Shown here one piece after another: positions 34,487 to 46,380 of a stretch of 64,000 nt of DNA (its first letter is position 1; every line of letters starts with the position of its first letter). This DNA is from Humulus lupulus (Eukaryota; Streptophyta; Magnoliopsida; Rosales; Cannabaceae). Position numbers and translations under genes: made by a program. Below the pieces are notes generated by a model. That model saw only the letters and a program-made list of their open reading frames with translations. It did not search any database and was not told where the DNA came from. The stretch covers positions 142,286,397 through 142,350,396 of the forward strand of contig NC_084800.1 of the NCBI RefSeq assembly GCF_963169125.1, read 5' to 3'.

Positions 34487-35151
34487 TGTTGACCCACGAA
34501 TTGGCCAATGACACAGAGTCAAATAAACGATATGAAGTAAGAACTGAACTTAAGAATAATAAACAACACACAGATTTATAATGGCTCCGCCCCGCTGATC
34601 AGGAATGAACTGTGTCCACTTTGTATTCTTATTTATGTAAATTCTCCAAACCTGGGATCAGATGAATAGAGTCAACCAAGTTTCACAAGTTAAGAGAAAG
34701 GAAACAAGAACGTGTATAACAACACTATATTCCTATAATTCTCTTGAAAATAAATAATTACAGCGTAAGGAGTAATGAATCCTTCGTTCTCTATTTATAG
34801 ACTCAAGGACGTACAAAGATGGGCCATGGGCCTTGCGTAACTTGTGCAACAAGTAATAATAATGTAATATGTAAATAATACACTTTACATTTGAAATAAC
34901 ATATATCCTTCAAATATCCATACATTTATCTAATTTTGAGCTTTAGCTGTGTTCCATCAAGCATCTCTGGTCACATGTCTTATGACCAACTTCTTTTCTC
35001 TCTACTCCGCATAACTCCTGAATTTGTCTGATAGCACATTTTCTTCTCCTGTCTGGTCGAGGGTCAACCAATCTTCTATAAATGTCTTGTCATGTGCCTT
35101 TCATGTGCCTTATGTTTATGCCATGTCATCAAACTAACTTTTAGGGAAACA
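34487..35151 (-). repeat. Element B 5' LTR
   Basis: 665 bp, TGTTGACCC to AGGGAAACA. Three bases beyond its minus-strand end, TGGTGCTTTCATTGA begins, the same putative primer site as in A and C. Confidence 0.92.
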
Positions 35152-36091
35152 AATATATTAATCATAATTTATAAAGCTCAATATTATTCCAATAAGAATA
35201 TGAGATTGCAATCTTGCTATTATAAAAAATTTATTTACAGAGTACTTTTTAAAAAATGCCCATCGATTTAATCGTTAAAAACAATCTAATGCTCTGTTAT
35301 TGGTTCATAATTAAAGTAGGGGTAAGATCACTGTTTTACCTATTTAATTATTACTTGTTTCCTTAAGTACCATTAACTTTACTAGTGAAGGTTAATTCAT
35401 ACACTGATTTATGAACTTGAGCTCAATAACCTTTCAGTTCCAAAATCTAACCCTTAAGGGAAACATTGTTCAATTCCTCCAGAAAGGTATAGATTCTATA
35501 TCTATATACTATGTCCCCAGCCACTTACATCAGTGAGTCCCCAAAACAAAAGATTTTAGCTTGATCATTCAGACAAACCATAACGAGTGAATCAAAGGAC
35601 TCAAATGACATAAACAGGAGTTCATAGTAACTTCAGGAGTCAGATCAATTTGTATATGATCATCTTATTGATATGTTTAATTAATACTTATAAAACAAAA
35701 TAGTATTTAACTGAGTATTAATAATATATCGGGTCCAATTTTGTACAATCACATTATACAAAGTACCTCCACTAAGATGTTCTACTACATCAATAATCCA
35801 AATCTAGATCACATGTATTCATAATACTAGTGAACCATACTAGCAGTGTTTATTCCAAAGATTCCATATAACTTTGTCTAACTTTGAACTATTTAAATTC
35901 ATTCCCAAAAATCTTAATCCTCTCGTACCAATACAAGATTGTAGTCACAATAACAAATTTGGGAATTTTTTGATGTTCATATAATATTATTCAAATAATA
36001 ATAAACAATTAATATATGAAAAAAATCATCTTAATTATTTATCTCATAAGAACATTCTCTAATACATATGCTTTCAAGGACGCAATTCCTA
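35152..36091 (-). repeat. Long copia-type LTR, segment 3 of 3
   Basis: It runs from the right flank of B to the terminus TTCCTAACA. Bases 35730-36091 match 1-370. With the pieces at 7041-7424 and 18745-19449 it makes an LTR of about 2 kb. No coding frame was seen. Confidence 0.6.
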
Positions 36092-36383
36092 ACACCAAGG
36101 CCATAGTCTTTACCATCCCCCATTCACTATGTCGACACTCCTCTAGAGGAGTATAGGAAGGGACAGCTTCGAAGTCGTTGGTGCAGCAGGAATGGTGACG
36201 CTCGTTGGTGTAGCATGTATTGAAGCACTCTTTAAAGGGGATCCCAAGGGTGCGAGGTCAGTGGTTGTGCCAATCGATGTACGGATCTAAACCCTCTTAG
36301 TCTTCTCTCATTGCTGATCTCAGGGCGCCAATCGCTTCTTTTTCTTCTCGGGTCTCTCTTGGATAGTCAGCAGTCAAGTATAA
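36092..36383. repeat. Copy of the flank at 371-660
   Basis: About 290 bp matching 371-660, with the same order of short phrases. It ends where an LTR-type terminus TGTAACGACCC starts. Confidence 0.7.
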
Positions 36384-37833
36384 TGTAACGACCCGCTACG
36401 TCGGGTACGTCTGCCACACACTCATAGGAAAAATCCTACAAATATGTCAGGTATCTAACACTAAAACAATAACTCAAAATCTATAAAAATGCGGATAATT
36501 TAAAAAAAAAATTAAACTTAATAACACATGGTTATTTACAAAGTCGAATAAAACTAATCTTATACAATAATACATGACTTCTGAAAATCTTCTTCATAAA
36601 AGTCTCTTTCACTGAGTTTGAAGCCTACAAGATTGTCCAAGTATCTAGCCACACCATAAAATGGGAAACAACAAAGTAATGAGCTAACGCCCAGTAAGTA
36701 AATCTCATGCAATGCATGAATGCATACACAACTCATTATGACAAAGGATGCATGAAGGAATATACAATCAGAATCATGAGTATGAAAGGACAGCTATTAA
36801 AGTCCAAAGTTCGTCCTCACTGCCTTAGATAGTCAAGTGCATGCACGATAACTCGGTGTTTACTCTTATTAGCTATTAAACAGCCTTGTCTCTTATTTAT
36901 CTCCTTATCACATAACCAAGTTCATCATAAGCCCTCAACTAGGGTTGAACTACACCCTTTCACTAAGGCATAACGACAACTTTAACAACTACAACACTAT
37001 CATACTCTCTAGACCTCCACGGTCGAGATATTCTTTTATGCCAACACTATGGTCTGTGATAATCTTAGGAGCACCTATTTATATAAACCCTCAACTAAGG
37101 ACTTTTACCTTCTTGCCCCCACTAACAATTTCGTGGCTATCACATAACTATAATCTCCCGTAACGAGCCTTGTTGATTGTATCTTTCATCGTACCGACCT
37201 AACTTCCATTCTTAACAATTCACAACTAGATGTTGGTCTTATAGGTGATAATTACATTTTTCACACAACACCAAACTTGACCTTTAACTCAACCTACCCC
37301 AAACTTTACTATACCCTCAATATTCTTTACCTAAATCATAAACCTACTTTTAATCCCTTGACATATTTAGTATGTTTTTATTTAAATGCTTAGGTTCACT
37401 TAGACCCCTCACAAGTTAATTGGTTTTAGAATTTACCTTGTTCTCCCTCAAGGTTTTCCTTTATCTTTAATAGAAATAATTGACTCCCCTTACCCCTACT
37501 TACCCTTTATTACCCTAGACACATTTATTGTGAAGTTGTGCTAGTTGGTCAAATAATGCATCTGAACCTTATATTCTACATTAAGTTTCTAGTATAACTT
37601 AAGACAACTAGTTGAAGCCTTTAACTATTCTATATAACATATATTGTATAAAGGCACAGGAATCAGCACTCAAACCAACATACAAAATGTTAGCCTTGTA
37701 TACTAATCCTAAGGCCAAGAAAAGAGACACCTAAATAGGTCACAATTCTAACTAGGTAATGATAACCTCTGTGTACTCTTTCGTATGTTAAGACTGGTCA
37801 TGGACTATGATCAAACTCTTACAGGTCCTTTAT
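36384..37833 (-). repeat. LTR fragment of gypsy type
   Basis: It begins TGTAACGACCCG and shares with the minus-strand solo LTRs a phrase around GAGCTAACGCCCAGTAAGTAA (compare GAGCCAAAGCCCAGCAAGAAG near 43070). No matching right end was found. The plus-strand element starting at 37834 probably cut it. Confidence 0.55.
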
Positions 37834-40306
37834 TGTAAAGTCCCAAATTACCTAATATGCTTATATGATATATTTGTGTATTATGTGATTATGTGAGTTA
37901 TATGATAATATAACTAGTTATGCATGTTTATGAGTATTAAATATGCATGTGGGCTCATTTCTTATTAGAAGGGAAGTTTTCATAATTTGGCCCGTTTTGG
38001 GCATAATTGTATATACGTGATATATGTGAGAGACCACACTATTATGTGGGTTTCTTTGGGCTATTTGGCATGAGACGATCCTAGGGAGAAAGTTAGCGGG
38101 AAGTCAAAACAGGACCCAATACCCAACTCGGAGTGATTCAAGAGGTGTTTTAGGTATTTAGCACAGTATCGAGTTATCGACAAATGGGAATGAATAATTG
38201 AGGATATATTTGGAGTTAGTGAGATTAGGAGGGAATATTGGGAATTTTTACCATTTTTCCCTCGGGGACATTTTCAGTACCCAAAGCCTCGAGATTAGCT
38301 TAAGATTACTTAAGCCTTAGAAAATAAACGAAACACTCAAAAGAAAAAATACTTTGTTAGCAACAACTCCCAACTGACTCACCCTCTCTCTTTTTTTCTC
38401 TCAACTTTTCTAAGGGAGTTCTTTGAGAATTAAGGAGAAATTGTTGGCTAAAGCTTGAGAGATTGAAGGCCTAAGCTTGGGATTGGATTAGCTATAGCTA
38501 GGTGGAAATTATTTCCAATTGAGGTAAGCTTTGGACCTTGATTTCCACTGATTTTTCTGTTTAAGTTTGGATGTTCTTGAGCTTTGAGGCTCAAGGTTGT
38601 GAATTTAAGTTTTGGGTGGAGTTTTGAGTGTGTTGAGCTGGGGTTTTGTTGATATTGTTCTTAGGATTTAATTGTTGTTTTAGGATTGATTTGGGTAGGT
38701 TTTGGTAAGTTTTTGGCTAGATAAAAATGGAGAATTCTGGGTTCGCAGGGTCAGGTCGCGGCCTTGTTCTTGGGGCGCCGCGACCTAACAGAACCCAGAG
38801 CCCCTGGGGGGCTTCTGTCTGCGAGGCACGCCGCGACCCTCAAGGGCAAGTTAAGGCCCGTGTCCCATTTCCAGGAAGAAGGGGGCTCTAACTTAGGGGG
38901 GGCGCTGTGACCCTCAAGGGCAAGTCGTGGCCCACCTAGGTTGTTTTGGCCACCATGGGTTTTTGATGACGGGAATTTATTCCTAAGGGCTTGGGATCAA
39001 TTCTACTTCCCGTTTTAGTAGAACTCGAGGTCCCGGAGACTAGGACTCAGTCTAGAAGCCTTTATTTGCTCGTTATTAACAGAATCCTATACTATGGTTG
39101 TGACTAGGTTATCGCTAGGGGCTTTGAACTGGGATTGTGCTCACGAGTCGTCCTTATTTTACGCTACTCTAGGACCTGAGGTAAGAAAATTGCACCCAAT
39201 ACATGAAATATGTGGTTAGGGTTTGGCCCAACTATTATTTATAATTATGAATAGGGCTCGGGCCCCTAAGAATGGACATGCTTAAGTTATCATTTCGCTT
39301 GTTGATTAAACATACTTGAATATTTTGTACCTGATGAAGTGTTATATGATTGTTCACATGGTTTGCGTAGCTAGGGCTTGGCCTCGTTAAGGAGCATGGT
39401 TATTACTATGTTTGCAATTACTTGATGATGTTATATGATTAATATGTATGCCTACTTGTATAGTCTGAAGTATGCTTATCTGTATCTATTTTGGTATTTG
39501 TATTCGAATACATAGTTCAGGGCTTGACTTATTAATCAAGGACGGCAATAGCACATTGCGTACTGGTCGAAAGGCTTAGGCCCAAATCAACAATGTACTA
39601 TTACGTTGGCCAACCCAATGGTCATTGGAAAACAAAACTGTTTGGCTAGCTCTATGGCTAGTTACCCAAAGCAAAGGGCGAGGACCCCAGGTGACTTTAT
39701 GGTCACATAGCTAGGGCATAAGGCCCCGTGGTTGACTCTGTGATCAACTATTCAGGGCAGTGACCCCAGAATGGTCCAATGACCATCTATTTGTAATTGT
39801 ATGCATGCATGAGTAGGTTATTAGTGTTAGGCATGATAGATAAGTATTTGGAAATCTATATTTTTTGTTCATGCACATGTTTAAGTTTTCTTGCTTAGCC
39901 TTGGCTCATGGGTCCTATGTGGTGCAGGTTAGGGAAAAGGAAAGCTTAACCAGCCATGAGTTGGTTAGCTTCGGTGGTGGTGTGTACATATGCGGCTGCT
40001 CGTCCACCACAACCGAGGATATCTCAGAGGAACTAGGGTTGTAGCCCTAATTTTTTTGCTTAGGTAAGTCAGTTGTAACTTTTGATGTATATACACCCTT
40101 TTAAATGTTTGTTTGTAATATTTTGGGATCCCATGTATGCATAAAACTTTTTAAATAAAAATTCAATGGTTCCTTTGAACAAAAATTTTAACCTTAACGC
40201 TTGACGTTAACATTAGTTACACATTTATAACCAAATAAATTGATTAGCAAGTCTGACACAATTTAAAGTACATAGTGTAACGGTCCTTAATTAGGAGGGC
40301 GTTACA
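37834..40306 (+). repeat. 5' LTR of the plus-strand gypsy element
   Basis: 2473 bp, TGTAAAGTCCC to GGGCGTTACA. It holds a CpG-rich block near 38740-38960 containing GCCGCGACC repeats, in otherwise AT-rich DNA. A run of small inverted repeats lies at 39605-39795. It is homologous to the minus-strand solo LTRs in this window. Confidence 0.85.
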
Positions 40307-40330
40307 ACTTCGTATCAGAGATGCCAAGGT
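40307..40330 (+). other. Primer binding site (initiator-Met type)
   Basis: ACTTCGTATCAGAGATGCC directly follows the LTR. The core TATCAGAG fits the plant initiator-Met tRNA site TGGTATCAGAGC, with changes at both ends. Confidence 0.65.
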
Positions 40331-40870
40331 TTAAGGGTTCCTAAAGACTGGCCGGGCATGTACACTCGCCACTAATGACAAGCTCAACTCAAGGTTCGGT
40401 AACTATTTATGTGGTTATGTGTTTAACTGCTTAAATATGATATAAATGCCTTATATGTGTGCCTGTTTGGGAAGCATGAGATAATCTGGTAGGATCTGGC
40501 CCTTGATTATTGCATGAATGATAAATGAACATGCTTATTAGCATGGTTATACATGTGTAAATGTCTGAATATGTTTATGTGCATCGCTAATTGCTTATGA
40601 ATGCCAGAAATGCTTATTAGCATTGTTATTTGTTGATGAATATCAGGAAGTGCTTACTAGCACCATGATTGAGCATATTACGTGTTGGCATGCTTATTGG
40701 CATTGCACCTGTTTGTTTGTCTGTTTGATCTTGGACTGTCAGGCGGCAAGAGGTAAAATTATTACTTACCTAACAGTCGATTTGATCACTGCAGAGTGGG
40801 TTAGATATCAGTATGAATCCTTGAAGATTAGAGAGGTTGGCTGGCTAAGAGACACAAGCTAGGGAAGGGA
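40331..40870 (+). other. Leader of the plus-strand gypsy element
   Basis: This 540 bp untranslated-looking leader is rich in ATG-containing short frames (ATGCTTATTAGCAT repeats near 40540-40710). I see no gene in it. Confidence 0.5.
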
Positions 40871-41911
40871 ATGACTAGGGCAGGCCCCATCGCCAGCTCC
40901 AGAAAACTGGCAACGGGTGCTTGCTGGTATGCAAGCCATATTAGAGAGGTAGAAAGATGAGATTTGCCTCTTGAGACATCAACAGGTTCAAGGAGGGAAC
41001 CCACAGCCCACAGTACCGACAGTGATACAACCAATGGTACCAGCAGTAATGCAGCCCCAAGTAGGAGGAGATAGATGGGAACCCCTATATAAGAGGTTCA
41101 GGAAATAACACCCTCCAATTTTTTAGGGCAGCTCAGATCCACTGAAGGCTGAGCAGTGGATGACCATGATAACCACCATCCTAGATTTTATGAGGGTAGG
41201 TGGTAATGAGAGAGTGGCCTGCACCACTTACATGATTCGGGAGGATGCCCGAATATGGTGGGAGGTAGTATCCCAGACCAGAGCCGTAAACACCATGGAT
41301 GGGAAGAGTTTAGAACATTGTTTAATGAGAAGTACTACAACGACGCAGTTAAAGCAGCGAAGGCTGAAGAGTTGAGCAAGTTACTTCAGGGTAACAAGAC
41401 AGTGACTGGCTATGCCCTGAAGTTTGATAAATTGGCAAAGTTTTTCGAGGATCTGGTGCCCACTAATAGGACAAGAGAAGAGAGGTTTCTCCAGGGCCTA
41501 TATCCTATGATAGCCAGGGATGTTCATATTACTACTATGCCAGGATTGACTACTTATGCACAGGCTATAGAGAAGGTGCTTACAGCTAAGAGCGCAGAGA
41601 ATAAGATCTGGTGTGAGAATGCGGCCAGAAGGGATTCTAGGAGGTCGGGACCTCCATTTACAGGCTTTGGTAGGGGCGAAGGCCCCAGTGACCAAAAGAG
41701 AAAGATTCTAGATACAGTTTCAGCTCCACCAGGGATAGATAGGAGGCCACGGGGCATACAGATGGGCCGCTAGGGTGGCGGTGACACCTGGAGAGCATTC
41801 CCAGAGTGTACCCAGTGCAGGAGGTGCCATATTGGGGAATGTCGGGCAAAGGCCTGTTTTGTTTGTGGCGATGTGGGGAATTTGAAGAAGGACTACCCGA
41901 GAGCCAGAAAG
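40871..41911 (+). pseudogene. gag of the plus-strand gypsy element
   Basis: The N-terminal region (PAPENWQRVLAGMQAIL) is followed by a stop. The gag core is at 41160-41375 (QWMTMITTILDFM, REDARIWWE) and continues after a frameshift near 41300 as FRTLFNEKYYNDAVKAAKAEEL and a LQGLYPMIARDV segment. A stop at 41771 precedes a zinc knuckle, CRAKACFVCGDVGNLKKDYP, in which the usual His and last Cys are altered. It belongs to the Retrotrans_gag family and is broken. Confidence 0.82.
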
Positions 41912-42670
41912 GAAGAGCCCAAGAAGATGGACAGCCTGACGCCAGCTCGGGTGTTCACCCTGACCCAAGCAGAGGCCAAGGCTAGTCCCTCGGTGGTTAC
42001 AGGTCAGCTTTCTAGTGTTGGAATCTTCTATAATGTTTTGATTGATTCGGGTGCTACGCATTCTTTTGTTGCTAGTAGGATTATAAATGGATTATGTAGA
42101 CCATGTGACTTTTATCCCGTGGGGTTCGGTACTATGCTGCCTACTGGGGAGTTAGTGGATTCCAAGAGGTGGGTTAGATCACTACCAGTTACAATGGATT
42201 GCAGGGAATTATCAGTTGACTTGGTGGAGTTGGTGATGACTAAATTTGATATAATTCTGTGTATGGATTGGCTAGAGAAGTACAGGGAAATGATAGATTG
42301 CAATAAGAAGATGGTAACCTTTGAGCCTGAGGGTGAGGATCCTTTTGTATCCGTTGGCACTATACATGGACCTCGTATACCTATGATATTTGTACTTAGA
42401 GCTAGAGACCTATTGCAAGGGGGATGCATAGGGTTCTTAGCTAGTGTGGTGGATACCACTCAGGTCGTGGCAGTGGGACCAGGACAGACTCAATTAGTCT
42501 GTGATTTTCTGGACGTGTTTCCAGAGGACATGCCAGGGTTACCTCCACATATGGAGATTGTTTGTGATTGAATTGGCGCCAGGGATAGAGCCAGTGTCTA
42601 GGGAACCTTAAGGATGGCTCCAGCTGAGCTGAAGGAACTGAAGGTTCAACTATAGGAGTTACTAGACTTG
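41912..42670 (+). pseudogene. Protease and pol start of the plus-strand gypsy element
   Basis: The frame 41873-42571 contains the retropepsin motif VLIDSGATHSFVAS (active-site DSG), then a hydrophobic FDIILCMDWL segment (normally GMDWL), and ends near CDFLDVFPEDMPGLPP, the usual beginning of pol. A stop follows, and the next recognisable residues are cut by the solo LTR at 42676. Confidence 0.85.
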
Positions 42671-42675
42671 GGTTT

Positions 42676-45111
42676 TGTAACGCCCTGGTTACCCCAGAAC
42701 AGTTACGGTGAACCAGAAATTTGACTCATTGCCTGAGACCTTTGGTTAAAAACGTGTTCTAAGTGTTATTAACAGGCTAAGGTGAAAGCCAATAAAAAGG
42801 AAAGGATATGTTTTATTTGATACATAAAACTATTCATGGGCCCACAAGAACATTTACAAGTTATTTACAACTTAGAAAGGTCATTACTGTTCCAAAATTA
42901 CAAACTCGCCGACCTAGGTGGAAAAAATAGGGTAAACCCTCTAGTTCCTCTGAGAACTCCTTGGTCGTGGTGGTCAAGCGGTCGCATATGTAAACATCAT
43001 CACCTAAGCTCTCCACTCAAGGCTGGGTGAGCTTTTCTTTTCCTTTACCTGCACCACATAGCACCCATGAGCCAAAGCCCAGCAAGAAGACATAGCATTA
43101 TATGTAAACATTATCAAATGATTATCATTATAATCACACAGAGCTCATAGCTCTCAAACAAATGAGTGAATATCACTTGAGGTTCTGGTAAACCATACTA
43201 AGTGACTGACAAGCAAGTCACTAATTTAAACAGAAGAGTGGCTGCTGGGTAAGCCACTAGCCTTAAGCAAATGAGAGACTAATGGGTAAGTCTCTATCTC
43301 AACCAATGAGTGACTGATGGGTAAGTCACTTGCTTAACAAATGAGAGACTGATGGATAAGTCTCTAACTTAACAAATGAGTGACTGATGGGTAAGCCACA
43401 CAAGCGCTTATAATATTCATCGAACTTGAGGTCGGTCCGGCATTAATTCTCTTTGAGTCATCCAATGCAGAGAGTCGATTGGATCTAATCTTTATTGGCT
43501 TGCATTGAACATGCAAAGGCTGTCCTGACTAATGAGTCAGCACTATGTGACCAGTGCCCAGTACCACTGCCGGACCTGACTTATAAGTCACAACTTCACA
43601 GTTGATACAAGCACCTTTGCCAAATCTGACTAATGAGTCAGTACCATACACAAGTGAGCAACATTTGCTAAGTATTCAATATTCAATCCATGTCCACATT
43701 TACACAACCAACATGCCTTATGAATAACCATGCATGTCACACATGGGGTGCAGTTTTCTTACCTCTGATTCGAGCTAGAACGAATAAAAGAACAACCCTT
43801 GAGAACAATCAACCTTTTCGTCCTTTAGCGGTTACCTGGTCATAACCAATCATGGGATTCCATCAATAAAATGAATAACAAAGGGTTCCCAAACTGAAAC
43901 CTAGCCTCCGAGACGTCAAACACTACTAAACCGGGTAGTAGGATCGACCCCGAGGCCTAAGACTAGCATCCCCGAGCCAAAAAGCCATTTCGAGCCAAAA
44001 AGCCACTAAGGGTCGCGGCCCTCCTTGGCCATGCCGCGGCCTGCCCCTCAAACAGAGGCGGCCTCCATCATCATCATTCAAGGGTCGCAGCCCTCCTTGG
44101 CCATGTCGAGGCCCAACCTCCAGTTCAGCCAAAATCCCTGTTTTTCTTCCCTTGCGATTTCTCTTGGAACCAACCTTTCAAACCAAGCTTAAACACCACT
44201 CAAACCTCCAATACAATCCCTAAACTTGATCTATAACACTCCCTCATCAAAACCCAAGTGAAACCCCAACCAAAACATCCATCAATTCCAACTATTCACA
44301 ACAAGATCACAAGCTGAAAACTAACATCAAAACAGAGTATACCAGAAAACTAATGGGTGGAAACTTACCTCAAACTCAGGTTGTGCTGCTCTTCAATTTT
44401 AGAACACTCTCCCAAACTCTCAAGGTCTACTTCCCAAGCTTCAATCCCCAACAAGAGCTCAAAAATCACAAAGGAAATGGAGGAAGGAGAAGGTACAGGT
44501 AAGCTCAAGAACTTGCTCTGTTTTTCTCATCAACTTTACTGCTGAACTCAGTTTATATCTATCCTAGGGGTAAAAAGACCATTATACCCCTAGGTCATTT
44601 AAGGGTTTCTAAAGGCTCCCAAGGGCATATTTGTCCTTTCCAACCTATCTCGTTAATCATAACTAACTCTCTCCAATTCCCGCTATTCTCAATAACCCCA
44701 AACACCAATAATTCATATCCAGTTACCCTTTAATGCCCGGTAACGCTCTAATCATTAAAATCACCCCGAGACTCCTCCCGAGCCTCGAACTTAAACCTGT
44801 TATGACCAGACCGCTAATTAACATACCATGGTCATCTCATGCTGAATGGCTCGAACAAACCCACATTATAATGTGGTCTTAACATATATCACCGACATGC
44901 ATACAAATATACAATTCACCCTCAACAGGCCAAATTACCATCACACCCCTGTAATTAAAAATATGGACTCACATGCATGCATTTAACATTATATTATAAT
45001 ATAATCCACATATACATGAATTTTTCCAATTAATGGCATAATTAAACAAGTATGGCCCTCCCAGCCTACTATTCCCACCATTAAACCATATCGGAGAATT
45101 CAGGGCATTAC
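42676..45111 (-). mobile_element. Solo LTR inside gypsy pol, with covarying hairpin array
   Basis: It starts TGTAACGCCCT and ends GGGCATTACA, with GGTTT duplicated on both sides. On the minus strand it is homologous to the LTR at 37834-40306. A CpG-rich block with GGTCGCGGCC-type repeats lies at 43980-44110. An array of small hairpins runs from 43141 to 43400 (separate entry). There is no coding capacity. Confidence 0.85.
43141..43400. repeat. Tandem array of small hairpins, period 35-37 bp
   Basis: Six units start at 43201, 43237, 43274, 43309, 43344 and 43379. Each has a 7-base stem and an 8-base loop, mostly GATGGGTA or similar. Stems are AGTGACT/AGTCACT, AGTGGCT/AGCCACT and AGAGACT/AGTCTCT. 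The last unit has decayed. Shorter hairpins (GAGCT/AGCTC, AGTGA/TCACT, GGTT/AACC) precede them at 43141-43194. Confidence 0.8.
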
Positions 45112-45840
45112 AGGTTTTATCAGGCCCAATTTCTCGCCATGGGGCACAGCAGTTCTATTCATGAAGAAGAAAGATGGTTCTTTGAGGATGTGTATCGATT
45201 ATAGAGAATTGAACAAGTTGAGTATCAAGAACAGGTATCCTCTGCCAAGGATTGATGATCTATTTGATCAATTGCAAGGTAGGACGGTATTCTCCAAGAT
45301 AGATCTTCGATATGGTTATCACCAGCTGAGGATCAGGGAGGAGGATATACCGAAGACACCTTTTCGCACCAAGTACGGGCATTATGAGTTTTTGGTGATG
45401 TCATTTGGATTGACTAATGCCCCAGCAGCATTTATGGTTCTGATGAACAGGGTGTTCAAGGATTACCTACATCGGTTTGTGATCGTCTTTATCGACGATA
45501 TATTGATATACTCACAAATAGAGACAGAACACGAGCAGCACCTCAGATTGGTACTACAGAGATTGAGAGAACACAAGTTGTATGCGAAATTCAAGAAATG
45601 CGAGTTTTGGTTGCCATACGTGACTTTCTTAGGTCGCATAGTCAATAAGGATGGAATTATGGTTGATCCAGTGAAGATTGAGGTAGCCAGAGATTGGCCA
45701 AGACTGAAGAATGCTTCAGAGATCAGAAGTTTCTTGGGATTGGCAGGTTATTACAGACGCTTTGTAGAGGGGTTTTCTAAGGTTGTGTCACCACTGACAG
45801 AATTAACACGCAAGAATCAAAATTTCATATGATTAGACAA
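45112..45840 (+). pseudogene. Reverse transcriptase of the plus-strand gypsy element
   Basis: The frame 45161-45832 begins [20 protein letters not shown] and shows [15 protein letters not shown] (first Asp, normally DLRSGYHQ), then [14 protein letters not shown] and [12 protein letters not shown] (the YxDD box as FIDD), followed by [11 protein letters not shown] and the thumb region [14 protein letters not shown]. It ends at a TGA near 45830 in place of a Trp codon. The catalytic Asp residues are present. It is preceded by the solo LTR, so the polyprotein could not be made whole. Confidence 0.9.
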
Positions 45841-46380
45841 GTGTGAAGACAGCTTCCAGAAGCTTAAGAAGAGTTTGATCACAACTCTGGTTCTGAGTCT
45901 TCCTACAGATCAAGACAAGTTTGTAGTTTATTGTGACACCTCGAGGCAGGGCTTGGGTTGTGTTCTTATGCAAATAGGGAATGTGATTGCCTATGCATCA
46001 CGTCAGCTGAAGGAATATGAGCAGAGATACCCCACACATGATTTAGAACTTGAAGCAGTGGTTTTTGCACTGAAGGTGTGGCAACACTATTTATATGGTG
46101 AGAAGTGTGACATATACACTACCCACAAGAGTTTAAAATACTTCTTCACCCAGAAGGATCTGAACATGAGGCAAAGACATTGGTTAGAGCTGGTAAAGGA
46201 TTATGATTGTGAGATTCTCTATCACCCTAGGTAAGCCAACATGGTAGCAAATGCCTTAAGCCAAAAGGGTCTGGGACAGTTGTATAGTGCCAAGCAGATA
46301 TCAAGGGATTTGGCTGGCGATATGACTAGAGCAGGAATTGAGTTAGTGGTGGGACAGTTAGCCAACATCACCCTGTAGTC
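45841..46380 (+). pseudogene. RNase H of the plus-strand gypsy element
   Basis: The frame 45875-46234 contains [16 protein letters not shown] (first Asp), [20 protein letters not shown] and [18 protein letters not shown] (Glu), then [16 protein letters not shown], where the usual TDHKSL has lost its Asp. It ends CEILYHPR at a stop just before the degenerate ANMVANALS motif (normally N.VADALS). Confidence 0.88.

Larger units (their letters stand above)
19450..35151 (-). mobile_element. Element B: Tat-type retrotransposon with internal deletion and nested LTRs
   Basis: LTRs are 19450-20120 and 34487-35151. Flanks are TATAT on the left and AATAT on the right, a 4/5 match for a duplication. It has the same gene order as A, including the antisense gene. 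About 1.9 kb of pol is missing, and solo LTRs sit at 21823-25519 and 25835-28136. Confidence 0.9.

Noticed and set aside
43140..43400. CRISPR-like array (regular 35-bp repeats)
   Set aside because: Stem sequences alternate and there are no unique spacers; it is inside a plant LTR, so it is a hairpin tandem repeat.
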